This document shows, in pieces, positions 28,060 through 41,418 of a stretch of DNA of 64,000 nt. The notes beneath the pieces are model-generated. The model did no database searches, was not told the origin of the DNA, and worked only from the letters and a program-made list of their open reading frames with translations. Positions within the stretch are counted from its first letter, which is position 1. Each line of letters opens with the position of its first letter. The stretch covers positions 1 through 64,000 of the forward strand of contig NZ_SULM01000016.1 in the NCBI RefSeq assembly GCF_005250615.1, written 5' to 3'. The stretch is from Pseudomonas rhizoryzae. GTDB taxonomy: Bacteria; Pseudomonadota; Gammaproteobacteria; Pseudomonadales; Pseudomonadaceae. A program made the translations under genes and the position numbers.

Positions 28060-29843
28060 GGCATGCTGAGCGACGGCGGAATGCTGGCAGCCGGCAGCGG
28101 GGCGCTACTGGCCGGCAGCGGCTGGGCCACGCCATTGCGGAATACCGCCCAGGGCAGATCCCGGACCACGCGCTGATCGGCGGCGACGCTCAGGTCGCCC
28201 GACAGCCCCGGCAGCTCGGAGTTGGGCAGGGCCTTGAGCTGCTGCAGATGCAGCGCCAGCAGATAGGCGTCGGCGCCCATGGCGTAGAGCCGGCCGATAC
28301 TGGTAGCGGCTTGCGGCCATTGGGCGGTGATCTTGGCGCGCAACGGATTGCTGGAATCCAGCAGCCAGGGCGTTTCGCAGAACATGATGCCGTTCAGGTC
28401 CTGATTCACCCCGGGTTCGTTGACCCCGCTGTTGAGGTTGGAGGTGGCATACACCGGCAGGTCGCGGGCGTTCTGGTAGGCCAGGATGGGGTTGATCTGG
28501 CGCGCCTGTGCCGGGGTCGCGGCGAGGAAGATGAAGTCCATGCCCTGGCGCATCTGCAGCAGGCTGCTGATGCGATTAGCGATCTCGACCGGCTGGCCGA
28601 TCCGCTCGGCGGCGACCAGGCGGCCACCCAGCTTCTGCCATTCATCCTGGAAGGCGGCCAGCACGCGGGTACCCCAGTCGCCCTGGGGCACCAGGGCGCC
28701 CGCGCTGCGCTTGCCATCGGCCCAGGCACGACGCGCGGCGTCGCGGGCTTCGTCCTCGGCGGCCAGGCCGAACTGGAACAGTTGTGGCGGCTGGGCGCCC
28801 TGGCTGTCGCCGTAGTTCAAGGCGAGGGTATTGATCGGCAACTGAGGACGATCGCCCAGTTGCTTGACCAGGTTCTTTTCCAGGGGGCCGACCACCAGTT
28901 GGATGCCGGCCGCCTGGGCCTGGCGATAGAAGTTGTCCAGGCTGCCGATCTGGGTGCTGTCGTATAGCGTCACGGCGGGGACGGGCTGGCCGGCGGCCAA
29001 GGCTTCGTAGCGGGCGGCCATGAAGCCGTCCTGCAGGGCGCGGGACACCCCGGCGAGCTGGCCTTGCATGGGTAGCAACAGCGCCACGCGGTTGAGTGGC
29101 TCCCGCGCCAGGGTCTTCAGGCGCTCCAGGCCGTCGGGCAGTTGCTGTGCGGCAGGGTGACCGGGATGCTGCTTCTGCCACTCTTCGATGGCTGCCAGTT
29201 GCTGGTCCAGCGCTAGGTTGCCGCGCGTCACGGCGGCCAGGGCCAGCCAGCCGTTGAGATCGGCATCCTTGACGTTCTGCCGGAGCTGGGCGTCCGGCAG
29301 GCTGCTCACCAGTTGCCAGATCCGCTCGCGGTTCTGGTGGGCTGCCTCGCCCTGCAGCAAGGGGCCGATGAAAACGCGCTCCTGGGCGGCGGCGAGCGGC
29401 TGGTCGTTGGCCGCCAGGGCCTCGGCCTTGGTCAGGCCGCTACGGATCTGCTGTTGCGCCGGCAACTCGCCCAGTTGGGCGAAGCTCGCATCATTGAAGC
29501 GCTTGAGCGCCTGGGCGGGCTGCTTGTCCAGTAGGTCGAGCTGGGCCAGCAGCGTCTGGGCGAAGATCTGCTGCGCTGGCTTGAGGCCTTGCAGGTTGAT
29601 CATGCCCAGAATCTGCCGCGCCTCGCGGCTGTTCTGCTGTGCATAGGCCTTGTCGGCTGCGGTCAGGCGCAGCAGATTGGCCTGTTCGGATTGGCTGCCA
29701 CCGGCCTGGTTCAACAGTTGCTCGATACTGGCCTGGCTGGGCTGGGGCAGCTCGCCGAGAGAGTTCGTGACGGGGGCACTGCTGCACGCGGCGAGCAGGG
29801 CGAAGGCGGTGGCGCAGAGCAGCGGGCGCAGGCGGAACTTCAT
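28056..29843 (-). CDS. lpoA: Penicillin-binding protein activator LpoA
   Basis: 595 residues from the ATG at 29843. The lipobox LLAAC puts the lipid on Cys20. The N-terminal half (about 30-250) is a TPR-like helical domain rich in Gln/Ala. The C-terminal half (about 255-580) is a periplasmic-binding-protein-like fold (VALLLPMQGQLAGVSRALQDGF, here its start VALLLPMQGQ; DFIFLAATPAQARQI). It reaches from the outer membrane to stimulate class A PBPs during wall growth. First gene of the minus-strand operon, divergent from rsmI. Confidence 0.93.
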
Positions 29844-29966
29844 GCGGTGGTTCCTGAGCAATTGTCTGGAAAGGGGGCGATTGTCTCACAGCACCCAGGC
29901 GCTGCGAACGCCGGGGGCAAGAGCGGCGTACACTGTTGGGCTATTTCCAGTCCGTCAGGTTTCATC

Positions 29967-30812
29967 ATGATTTCGCCGGGTACTCTTTATGTGGTTGCCA
30001 CCCCCATCGGCAACCTGGACGACATCACCGCCCGAGCCCTCAAGGTCTTGCGCGACGTGGCGCTGATCGCCGCCGAAGATACCCGCCATTCGGCGCGCCT
30101 GCTGCGACATTTCGGCATCGAAACACCGCTGGTCGCCTGCCATGATCATAACGAGCGCGATGCCGGTGGGCGCTTCATCGCGCGGCTGCAGGCCGGGGAC
30201 GATGTCGCCCTGATCTCCGACGCGGGCACGCCGCTGATCTCCGATCCAGGCTTTCATCTGGTGCGCGCGGCCCGTGCCGAGGGGATCAAGGTCTCGCCGG
30301 TGCCGGGTGCCTGCGCCCTGATCGCGGCACTGTCCGCGGCTGGCTTGCCTTCGGATCGCTTCAGCTTCGAAGGCTTCCTGCCGGCCAAGGCGGTGGGTCG
30401 CCAGGGGCGGCTGGCCGCGCTGCGCGAAGATCCACGCACGCTCATCTTCTATGAGGCGCCCCACCGACTCGAGGAATGCGTCGCCGACATGGTGACCACC
30501 TTCGGTCCCGACCGGCACATCGTGCTCGGCCGCGAACTGACCAAGACCTTCGAGACCCTGCGAGGCCTACCGGCCGGGGAGTTGCTGGCATGGATCCGTG
30601 AGGACTCGGATCAGCAGCGTGGCGAATGCGTGCTGCTGGTGGCTGGTTGGGCGGCCCCCGAGGACGCCGAAGTCGATGCCGAGACGCTGCGTATCCTGGA
30701 TCTGCTGCTGGCCGAGCTGCCGGTCAAGCGCGCCGCGGCCCTGGCTGCGCAGATCACCGGCGCGCGCAAGAATCTGCTCTATCAACTGGCGCTGGAGCGC
30801 AAGGCCGAGTGA
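29967..30812 (+). CDS. rsmI: 16S rRNA (cytidine-1402-2'-O)-methyltransferase RsmI
   Basis: 281 residues from the ATG at 29967 (MISPGTLYVVATPIGNL). The SAM-dependent tetrapyrrole-methylase fold is seen in TPIGNLDDITARAL, AAEDTRHSARLLRHF, SDAGTPLISDPGF, PGACALIAALSAAGLP and FYEAPHRL. It ribose-methylates C1402 in the ribosomal P site together with RsmH, which is encoded three features downstream. The rest of a longer upstream frame is antisense to lpoA. The neighbouring lpoA promoter is divergent, sharing 29844-29966. Confidence 0.96.
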   Translation: MISPGTLYVVATPIGNLDDITARALKVLRDVALIAAEDTRHSARLLRHFGIETPLVACHDHNERDAGGRFIARLQAGDDVALISDAGTPLISDPGFHLVRAARAEGIKVSPVPGACALIAALSAAGLPSDRFSFEGFLPAKAVGRQGRLAALREDPRTLIFYEAPHRLEECVADMVTTFGPDRHIVLGRELTKTFETLRGLPAGELLAWIREDSDQQRGECVLLVAGWAAPEDAEVDAETLRILDLLLAELPVKRAAALAAQITGARKNLLYQLALERKAE

Positions 30813-30836
30813 GTGGCGCTTTGGTGACATCTGTCC

Positions 30837-30863
30837 TTGTTATCTCGCGGCACTCTCTATACC
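30837..30863 (+). promoter_or_regulatory. Predicted rnpB promoter
   Basis: TTGTTA (30837-30842) and TATACC (30858-30863), 15-bp spacing, place transcription start at about 30870-30872, matching the 5' end of the RNase P RNA. The -35 and spacer are sub-optimal. Confidence 0.5.
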
Positions 30864-30871
30864 CTTGCGCC

Positions 30872-31229
30872 GCGAGAGCCGACCGGGCAGTCGCTGTCGT
30901 GATCCGCAAGGGTCGCGAGGGAGGAAAGTCCGGGCTCCATAGGGCGAGGTGCCAGGTAACGCCTGGGAGGCGTGAGCCTACGGAAAGTGCCACAGAAAAT
31001 AACCGCCTAAGCGCGCAAGCGCCGGTAAGGGTGAAAAGGTGCGGTAAGAGCGCACCGCACGGCTGGCAACAGTTCGTGGCTAGGTAAACCCCACCTGGAG
31101 CAAGACCAAATAGGAATCCATAGGCGTGGCCCGCGCTGGATTCGGGTAGGTCGCTAGAGGCAGCCAGCGATGGTTGTCCCAGAGGAATGACTGTCCTCGA
31201 CAGAACCCGGCTTACAGGTCGGCTCTCGC
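30872..31229 (+). ncRNA. rnpB: RNase P RNA (class A)
   Basis: The catalytic RNA that removes 5' leaders from pre-tRNAs. The ends pair perfectly as helix P1 (GCGAGAGCCGACC at 30872-30884 with 31217-31229). The conserved landmarks are present in order: GAGGAAAGTCCGGGCTCC near 30919, the ATAGGGCGAGGTGCCAGGTAA region (shown by GGTGCCAGGTAA), GGTAAACCCC near 31083, AGGAATG near 31181 and ACAGAACCCGGCTTA near 31200. The length (about 358 nt) fits gamma-proteobacterial class A. It lies between rsmI and mraZ, as in other pseudomonads. Exact ends are inferred from P1. Confidence 0.96.
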
Positions 31230-31418
31230 ACTCCCTCTTCCCGGGCCCCTGCGCCTGGCGTCAAAACTTCCCTCTTCACACATCACTTTAATCAATTACG
31301 CCAATTGATTGACTTCATTTCCGTTTGTCGGAAATCGATGTCGCTCGTCCTGGTCGTGAACTCGTGCAATTTGCTCGAAATCCGCGCCCTACGCGGCCTG
31401 GGAACCCCTTCGCTTACC

Positions 31419-31448
31419 TTGACTGAAAGTAGGCCTCCTCAATATAGT
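31419..31448 (+). promoter_or_regulatory. Predicted sigma-70 promoter of the dcw cluster (Pmra)
   Basis: TTGACT (31419-31424), 18 bp, TATAGT (31443-31448). It lies immediately upstream of and overlapping the MraZ repeats, about 70 bp before the mraZ start. Confidence 0.65.
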
Positions 31449-31490
31449 GGCGTCCGGTGGTACGAAGTGGGGCGAAGTGGGATTTAATGG
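31447..31490 (+). promoter_or_regulatory. MraZ operator: five TGG boxes at exact 10-bp spacing
   Basis: TGG ends at 31450, 31460, 31470, 31480 and 31490, each 10 bp apart; the third and fourth read GAAGTGGG-type. MraZ is known to bind promoter-proximal repeats with a TGGG-like core on a 10-bp period, so this should mediate autorepression of the cluster. Confidence 0.7.
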
Positions 31491-31518
31491 CAAGGACAGC
31501 CTATTAGAGGACGCGAAA

Positions 31519-31974
31519 TTGTTCCGGGGAGCGAACGCCATCAGTCTCGACGCCAAGGGGCGCGCCGCGATGCCGAGCCGGTATCGCGACGAGCTCATGG
31601 AGCGTTGTGCCGGCCAGCTCATCGTGACGATCGATGCCGTCGACCCCTGCCTCTGCGTCTATCCGCTTCCTGAGTGGGAAATCATTGAAAGCAAGCTGCG
31701 GCAGTTGCCCTCGCTACGCGAGGAAACTCGCCGCTTGCAGCGCTTGCTGATCGGTAATGCGGTGGATCTGGAACTGGACGGCAGCGGTCGTTTCCTGGTT
31801 CCGCCGCGCCTGCGTGACTACGCCAAGCTGGACCGGCGCGTGATGCTGGTCGGGCAGCTGAACAAGTTCCAGTTATGGGATGAGGACGCTTGGAGCGCCG
31901 TGTGCGATGCGGATCTCCAGGCAATTAAGGAACCCGGCGGTATGCCGGATGAAATGCGCGATTTGATCCTGTGA
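31519..31974 (+). CDS. mraZ: Transcriptional regulator MraZ
   Basis: 151 residues when started at the TTG at 31519 (reads MFRGANAIS), preceded by AGAGGA eight bases upstream; this gives the family length. Two SpoVT/AbrB-like half-domains carry the DXXXR motif: [18 protein letters not shown] (about 8-25) and [19 protein letters not shown] (about 85-103). It forms a ring-shaped oligomer that binds the repeats at 31447-31490 and represses the division/wall cluster. A longer GTG-started frame from 31447 would translate the operator and is rejected. First gene of the dcw operon; four-base GTGA junction with rsmH. Confidence 0.94.
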   Translation: MFRGANAISLDAKGRAAMPSRYRDELMERCAGQLIVTIDAVDPCLCVYPLPEWEIIESKLRQLPSLREETRRLQRLLIGNAVDLELDGSGRFLVPPRLRDYAKLDRRVMLVGQLNKFQLWDEDAWSAVCDADLQAIKEPGGMPDEMRDLIL

Positions 31975-31976
31975 CC

Positions 31977-32914
31977 ATGAACCCAGTCTTCCACCACGTC
32001 TCCGTTCTGCTGGACGAGGCCGTACAGGCGTTGGAAATCCAGCCTGCCGGCCGTTATCTGGACGGCACCTTCGGCCGCGGCGGGCACAGCCGGGCCGTCT
32101 TGCGCCTGCTGGGTGGGGAAGGGCGGCTGCTGGGTTTCGACAAGGACCCCCAGGCGATCGCCGCGGGCCAGGCCCTGGCCGCCGAGGATGCCCGCTTCGA
32201 GATCGTCCAGCGCAGCTTCGCCGAACTCGGCGATGAACTGGTCAGTCGCGGCTGGTCCGGTCAGGTCGATGGCGTACTGCTGGACCTGGGTGTGTCCTCG
32301 CCGCAGCTCGACGACCCCGAGCGTGGCTTCAGCTTCATGCAGGACGGCCCACTGGACATGCGCATGGACCCGAGCCGGGGCCAGAGCGCCGCTGCCTGGA
32401 TCGCCACGGCCGCCGAGGCCGACATCGCCCAGGTGTTCAAGGAATTCGGCGAAGAGCGTTTCGCCAAGCGCATGGCCCGCGCCGTGGTGCAGCGCCGTGA
32501 GGTGCAACCCTTCGAGCGCACCGCCGATCTGGCCAAGGTGCTCACCGAAGCCAATCCGGCCTGGGAAAAAGGCAAGCATCCGGCCACCCGTGCCTTCCAG
32601 GGGCTGCGTATCTATATCAACCGTGAACTGAGCGATCTGGAGCAGGGGCTGCAGGCAGCCTACGAGCAACTGGCGGTCGGTGGCCGGCTGGTGGTGATCA
32701 GCTTCCACTCCCTGGAAGATCGCATCGTCAAACAATTCATGCGCCGGCTGGCCAAGGGCGAGGCCGACCAGTTGCCGCGTGACCTGCCCATCCGCACCAC
32801 GGTATTCGAGCCCTCGCTGCGCCTGCTCGGCAAACCCATCTATGCCAGCGAAGGCGAACTGGCCGCCAATCCTCGTGCCCGCAGCGCCGTCATGCGCGTT
32901 GCCGAGAAGCTGAA

Positions 32915-32918
<4 letters not shown>
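31977..32918 (+). CDS. rsmH: 16S rRNA (cytosine-1402-N4)-methyltransferase RsmH (MraW)
   Basis: 313 residues from the ATG at 31977 ([16 protein letters not shown]). The SAM site is [16 protein letters not shown]; further RsmH motifs are [23 protein letters not shown] (core [12 protein letters not shown]), ALRIYIN-like [10 protein letters not shown], and [14 protein letters not shown]. It N4-methylates C1402 of 16S rRNA, the same nucleotide RsmI modifies. A GTG at 31971 overlaps the mraZ stop and is an alternative start adding two residues. Overlaps ftsL by four bases. Confidence 0.96.
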
Positions 32919-36420
<3,502 letters not shown>

Positions 36421-36428
<8 letters not shown>

Positions 36429-37788
36429 ATCCTTTACCCTCACCGAAGTGGCCGCAGCCCTGACCGGCAATCTGCTGGGCGCCGATGCCCTGTTCGATGG
36501 CGTTGGCACCGACAGCCGCAAGGCCGTGACCGGGCAATTGTTCGTCGCCCTGACCGGGCCGCGCTTCGATGGTCATGCCTATCTGGCCGATGTCGCGGCC
36601 CAGGGCGCCGCGGCGGCTCTGGTCGAACGCGCCGTGCCCGAGGTGCATCTGCCCCAATTGGTGGTGGCCGATACCCGCCTGGCGCTCGGTCGCCTGGGCG
36701 CCTTCAACCGAGATCTCTTCCACGGCCAGATCGCTGCCGTCACCGGCTCCAGTGGCAAGACCACCGTCAAGGAATTGCTCGCCGCCATCCTGCGCCAGCG
36801 CGGTGCGACCCTGGCCACCCAGGGCAACCTCAACAACGAGCTGGGCGCGCCCTTGACCCTGCTGCAACTCGCCGCCGAGCACGCCTATGGCGTCATCGAG
36901 CTGGGCGCTTCGCACGTCGGGGACATTGCCTACACCGTGAGCCTGACACGCCCGGATGTCGTTATCATTACCAACGCCGGCCAGGCCCATGTGGGTGAAT
37001 TCGGCGGCGTCGACCGCATCGTCGAGGCCAAGGGCGAGATCATCGAAGGCGTGGGCGAGGGCGGCACCGTGGTGCTCAACCGTGACGACGCAGCCTTCGA
37101 GATCTGGCAGCGCCGCGCCGCCGGCCGCCAGGTCGTCGCCTTCGGCCTGGATGCCCGCGCCGATGTCCGCGCGACAGACGTCAGCCTCGACGGCCAGGGC
37201 CGTCCGAGTTTCACCCTGCACAGTGCCCAGGGCGAGGCGCGCATCGCCCTGCAACTGCTGGGTGCCCACAACGTCGGCAATGCCCTGGCAGCTGCTGCAG
37301 CCGCTCTCAGCCTGGGTCTGGACCTGGCCACCGTCGCCTGCGGCCTGGCCGCGGCCGCGCCGGTACAGGGGCGCACCCTGACCCGGACCAGCCGGCGCGG
37401 CGCCCAGGTCATCGACGACAGCTACAACGCCAATCCTGCCTCCATGAAAGCCGGGATCGATCTGCTGGCCGCCCTGCCGGGCCGTCGGGTGGTGGTCCTG
37501 GGCGACATCGCCGAGCTGGGCGAGTGGACGGAAGAGGGCCATCGCGACGTGGGCGAGCATGCCCGCGGCAAGGTGGACGCCTTCTACAGCGTCGGTCCTT
37601 CGATGGCCCACGCGGCCCGTGCCTATGGCGCCGAGGCCCGGCATTTCGCCGATCGCGAACAACTGATCGAGGCCCTGGCGGACGAGGACCGGGCCGGAAC
37701 CACCCTGCTGATCAAGGGATCCCGCAGCGCCGCGATGGACAAGGTCGTCGCCGCGCTCTGCGCCATCAATACCGAGGAGAAACACTGA
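36421..37788 (+). CDS. murF: UDP-MurNAc-tripeptide:D-Ala-D-Ala ligase
   Basis: 455 residues. The ATP loop is [14 protein letters not shown], preceded by the UDP-binding half ([18 protein letters not shown]) and followed by [15 protein letters not shown] and [15 protein letters not shown], all MurF hallmarks. It adds D-Ala-D-Ala to the tripeptide, the product needed by MraY. The dipeptide must come from a D-Ala-D-Ala ligase encoded elsewhere, because ddl is missing from this cluster. The stop TGA shares its A with the mraY ATG. Confidence 0.97.
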
Positions 37789-38870
37789 TGCTGCTGCTGT
37801 TGGCGGAGTTCCTGCAACAGTTCTACAAAGGCTTCGCCGTCTTTCAATACCTCAGCCTGCGCGGCATTCTGGGCGTCTTGACCGCCCTGTTGCTGTCGTT
37901 GTGGCTCGGTCCCTGGATGATCCGCACCCTGCAGATCCGCCAGATCGGCCAGGCCGTGCGCAACGATGGTCCCCAGTCGCACCTGTCCAAATCCGGCACC
38001 CCCACCATGGGCGGCGCCCTGATCCTGACCACCATCGGCATCAGCACCCTGCTGTGGGCCGATCTGCATAACCGCTATGTCTGGACCGTGCTGGCGGTGA
38101 CCTTCCTGTTCGGCGCCATCGGCTGGGTGGACGACTATCGCAAGGTGATCGAGAAGAACTCCCGGGGCCTGCCGAGTCGTTGGAAATACTTCTGGCAATC
38201 GGTATTCGGCCTGGGGGCGGCGATCTTCCTCTACATGACCGCCAAGGCACCGATCGAAACCACACTGATCCTGCCGCTGCTGAAGAACATCGAAATCCCG
38301 CTGGGGATTTTCTTCGTTGTGCTGACCTACTTCGTCATCGTCGGCTCGAGCAACGCGGTCAACCTCACCGACGGCCTCGACGGCCTGGCGATCATGCCCA
38401 CCGTGATGGTCGGCGGCGCTCTGGGCATCTTCTGCTACCTGTCGGGCAACGTGAAGTTCGCCGACTACCTGCTGATCCCCTACATCGATGGCTCCGGTGA
38501 ACTGATCGTCTTCTGTGGCGCGCTGATCGGGGCGGGCCTGGGCTTCCTCTGGTTCAACACCTATCCGGCCATGGTCTTCATGGGCGACGTCGGCGCTCTG
38601 GCGCTGGGCGCGGCCCTGGGCACCATCGCCGTGATCGTCCGCCAGGAAGTGGTGCTGTTCATCATGGGCGGCGTCTTCGTCATGGAGACCCTCTCGGTGG
38701 TCATCCAGGTCGCCTCGTTCAAGCTGACCGGCAAGCGCGTGTTCCGCATGGCGCCGATCCACCACCATTTCGAATTGAAGGGCTGGCCCGAACCGCGGGT
38801 CATCGTGCGCTTCTGGATCATCACCGTGATCCTGGTGCTGTTCGGCCTCGCCACCCTGAAACTGAGGTAA
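37788..38870 (+). CDS. mraY: Phospho-MurNAc-pentapeptide translocase MraY
   Basis: 360 residues from the ATG at 37788, with ten membrane helices. It transfers phospho-MurNAc-pentapeptide to undecaprenyl phosphate, making lipid I. Signature regions: [11 protein letters not shown], the acidic pair in [25 protein letters not shown] with its catalytic Asp, and [15 protein letters not shown], the HHH loop. A longer frame from 37524 reads through murF out of phase and is excluded. Inner membrane. Confidence 0.97.
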   Translation: MLLLLAEFLQQFYKGFAVFQYLSLRGILGVLTALLLSLWLGPWMIRTLQIRQIGQAVRNDGPQSHLSKSGTPTMGGALILTTIGISTLLWADLHNRYVWTVLAVTFLFGAIGWVDDYRKVIEKNSRGLPSRWKYFWQSVFGLGAAIFLYMTAKAPIETTLILPLLKNIEIPLGIFFVVLTYFVIVGSSNAVNLTDGLDGLAIMPTVMVGGALGIFCYLSGNVKFADYLLIPYIDGSGELIVFCGALIGAGLGFLWFNTYPAMVFMGDVGALALGAALGTIAVIVRQEVVLFIMGGVFVMETLSVVIQVASFKLTGKRVFRMAPIHHHFELKGWPEPRVIVRFWIITVILVLFGLATLKLR

Positions 38871-38875
38871 TCGCA

Positions 38876-40219
38876 GTGCTCATCGCTTCCGACCAGTTCC
38901 GTATCGTCGTCGGCCTCGGCAAGAGTGGCATGTCGCTGGTGCGCTTCCTCGCGCGCCGCGGCGTGCCCTTTGCTGTGGCCGATACGCGGGAACAGCCGCC
39001 GGAGCTTGCGACGCTGCGGACCCAGTATCCCCAGGTCGAGGTGCGTTGCGGTGAGCTGGATGCCGACTTCCTCGCCCGCGCGGCGGAAATCTACGTGAGT
39101 CCCGGTCTGGCGCTGGAAACGCCTGCGCTGCAAGAGGCCGCGGCCCGTGGCGTGCGGTTGTCGGGCGATATCGATCTGTTCGTCCGCCACGCCAAGGCGC
39201 CCATCGTCGCCATCACCGGTTCCAATGCCAAGAGCACCGTCACCACCCTGGTCGGCAACATGGCCCTGCGCGCCGGCAAGCGCGTGGCCGTAGGCGGCAA
39301 TCTCGGTACCCCGGCGCTGGATCTACTGGCCGATGACGTCGAGCTCTATGTCCTGGAGTTGTCGAGCTTCCAGCTGGAAACCTGCGAGCGCCTGAACGCC
39401 GAGGTGGCCACGGTGCTCAACGTCAGCGAAGACCACATGGATCGCTACACCGGCATGCCGGCCTATCACCAGGCCAAGCACCGCATCTTCCGCGGCGCCC
39501 GCCAGGTAGTGGTCAATCGCGACGATCCGCTGTCGCGGCCGCTGATCGCCGATGGCGTGCCCTGCCTGACCTTCGGCCTGGGTCGTCCCGATTTCCGTGT
39601 CTTCGGCATTCGCGAGGAGGAGGGCCGCCGCTATTTGGCACTGGCCTTCGACAACCTGCTGGATGTCGAGGAATTGAAGATCCGTGGCACCCACAACCAC
39701 AGCAATGCCCTGGCCGCGCTGGCCCTGGGTCAGGCTGCCGGCTTGCCGCTGGAACCCATGCTGGAGGCTCTGCGTGCCTTCCCCGGTCTCGAACACCGCT
39801 GCCAGTGGGTGGGCGAGGTGGCGGGCGTCAACTATTACAACGACTCCAAGGCGACCAATGTCGGCGCGGCCCTGGCCGCCGTCGAAGGCCTGGGCGACGA
39901 CATCGCCGGCCAACTGGTGCTGATCGCCGGTGGCGACGGCAAGGGCGCCGACTTCAGCGCCCTGCGCGAGCCCATCGCGCGTCACTGCCGCGCCGTGGTG
40001 CTGCTGGGACGTGACGCCGAGCGGATCGCCGAGATCCTACCGCCGACCGTGCAACAGGTGCGTGTCGCCACCCTGGAAGACGCCGTGCGCGAGAGCCGCG
40101 CCCTGGCCCAGCCGGGCGATGCCGTGCTGTTGTCGCCGGCCTGCGCCAGCCTCGACATGTTCCGTAATTTCGAAGAGCGCGGACGGCTGTTCGCCCGGGC
40201 CGTGGGGGACTTGGCATGA
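38876..40219 (+). CDS. murD: UDP-MurNAc-L-Ala:D-glutamate ligase
   Basis: 447 residues from a GTG start at 38876, with GAGG ten bases upstream. Motifs: VVGLGKSGMSLVRFL (UDP-binding Rossmann start), TGSNAKSTVTTLV (ATP loop; Asn-Ala-Lys instead of the commoner Asn-Gly-Lys, as usual in pseudomonad MurD), NVSEDHMDRY, NDSKATNVGA and LSPACASLDMF. It adds D-Glu to UDP-MurNAc-L-Ala. Five bases separate it from mraY, and the stop overlaps the ftsW ATG. Confidence 0.97.
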   Translation: MLIASDQFRIVVGLGKSGMSLVRFLARRGVPFAVADTREQPPELATLRTQYPQVEVRCGELDADFLARAAEIYVSPGLALETPALQEAAARGVRLSGDIDLFVRHAKAPIVAITGSNAKSTVTTLVGNMALRAGKRVAVGGNLGTPALDLLADDVELYVLELSSFQLETCERLNAEVATVLNVSEDHMDRYTGMPAYHQAKHRIFRGARQVVVNRDDPLSRPLIADGVPCLTFGLGRPDFRVFGIREEEGRRYLALAFDNLLDVEELKIRGTHNHSNALAALALGQAAGLPLEPMLEALRAFPGLEHRCQWVGEVAGVNYYNDSKATNVGAALAAVEGLGDDIAGQLVLIAGGDGKGADFSALREPIARHCRAVVLLGRDAERIAEILPPTVQQVRVATLEDAVRESRALAQPGDAVLLSPACASLDMFRNFEERGRLFARAVGDLA

Positions 40220-41418
40220 TCCTCAGCCTGCTGCGTCCCTATCCCTCGCCGCTGGCCAGCCGCCACGGCATCGACCTGGACTTCCCGCTGCTGGCCGGTT
40301 GCCTGTTGCTGCTCGGCCTCGGCCTGGTGATGGTGACCTCGGCGTCTTCCGAAGTCGCCGCCGCCCAGTCCGGCAACCCGCTGTACTTCATGTACCGCCA
40401 CCTGATCTATCTGGCCATCGGCTTCGTCTCCTGCGGCGTGGTCATGATGATTCCCATGGCCACCTGGCAGCGCTTCGGTTTTCCGCTGCTGATCATCGCT
40501 TTCCTATTACTCGTGGCGGTGCTGGTGCCCGGCATCGGCCGCGAGGTGAACGGTTCGCTACGCTGGATCGGCTTCGGCTTCTTCAACGTGCAGCCTTCGG
40601 AGATCGCCAAGGTCTTCGTGGTGCTCTATCTGGCCGGCTATCTGGTCCGTCGTCAGCACGAGGTGCGCCATACCTGGGCGGGCTTCTTCAAGCCGTTCAT
40701 CGTACTGCTGCCCATGGCCATGCTGCTGCTGCGCGAACCCGACTTCGGTGCCACCGTGGTGATGATGGGCGCCGCCGGCGCCATGCTGTTCCTGGGCGGC
40801 GTCGGCCTGTTCCGCTTCCTGCTGATGGTGGCCCTGGCCGTGCTGGCAGTGTTCGTGCTGGTGCAGACCCAGTCCTACCGGATGCAGCGGCTGATCACCT
40901 TCACCGATCCCTGGGCCGACCAGTTCGGCTCCGGCTACCAGTTGACCCAGGCGCTGATCGCCTTCGGTCGTGGCGGCTGGACCGGTCTCGGCCTGGGCAA
41001 CAGCATCCAGAAGCAGTTCTACCTGCCCGAGGCCCACACCGACTTCCTCTTCGCTGTGCTGGCCGAGGAGCTGGGTCTGATCGGCGCCATGGCCACCGTC
41101 GGCCTGTTTCTCTTCGTCTGCGTGCGTGGCCTGTTCATCGGTCACTGGGCGGAGCAGTCCAAGCAGTTCTTCTCGGCCTATGTGGCCTATGGCCTGTCGA
41201 TGCTGTGGATCGGCCAGTTCCTGATCAACATCGGCGTGAACGTCGGCCTGCTGCCCACCAAGGGCCTGACGCTGCCTTTCCTCAGCTACGGCGGCAGCTC
41301 CCTGGTGATCTGCTGCGTGAGCATGGGCTTGCTGCTGCGCATCGAGTGGGAGCGACGCACCCTGGTCGATAACGAGGATGTGGAATTCAGCGAGGAGGAC
41401 TTCGCCGATGTCCGCTAA
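40216..41418 (+). CDS. ftsW: Septal peptidoglycan glycosyltransferase FtsW (SEDS family)
   Basis: 400 residues, ten membrane helices. SEDS features: LGLVMVTSASS early, NGSLRWIGFGFFNVQPSEIAKV (core RWIGFGFFNVQPSE), LREPDFGATVVMM with the catalytic Asp, QLTQALIAFGRGGWTGLGLG, EAHTDFLFAVLAEELG and LPFLSYGGSSLV. It polymerises lipid II with its partner FtsI. The ATG overlaps the murD stop (ATGA), and the 3' end overlaps murG by 11 bases. Confidence 0.97.
   Translation: MILSLLRPYPSPLASRHGIDLDFPLLAGCLLLLGLGLVMVTSASSEVAAAQSGNPLYFMYRHLIYLAIGFVSCGVVMMIPMATWQRFGFPLLIIAFLLLVAVLVPGIGREVNGSLRWIGFGFFNVQPSEIAKVFVVLYLAGYLVRRQHEVRHTWAGFFKPFIVLLPMAMLLLREPDFGATVVMMGAAGAMLFLGGVGLFRFLLMVALAVLAVFVLVQTQSYRMQRLITFTDPWADQFGSGYQLTQALIAFGRGGWTGLGLGNSIQKQFYLPEAHTDFLFAVLAEELGLIGAMATVGLFLFVCVRGLFIGHWAEQSKQFFSAYVAYGLSMLWIGQFLINIGVNVGLLPTKGLTLPFLSYGGSSLVICCVSMGLLLRIEWERRTLVDNEDVEFSEEDFADVR

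Noticed and set aside
31291..31309. Inverted repeat ATCAATT-N5-AATTGAT upstream of mraZ as an rnpB terminator
   Set aside because: AT-only 7-bp stem with no T-tract; too weak to call as a terminator or operator.
31447..31518. Extended N-terminus for MraZ from a GTG at 31447
   Set aside because: It would translate the MraZ operator and the -10 region; family length and ribosome site support the TTG at 31519.
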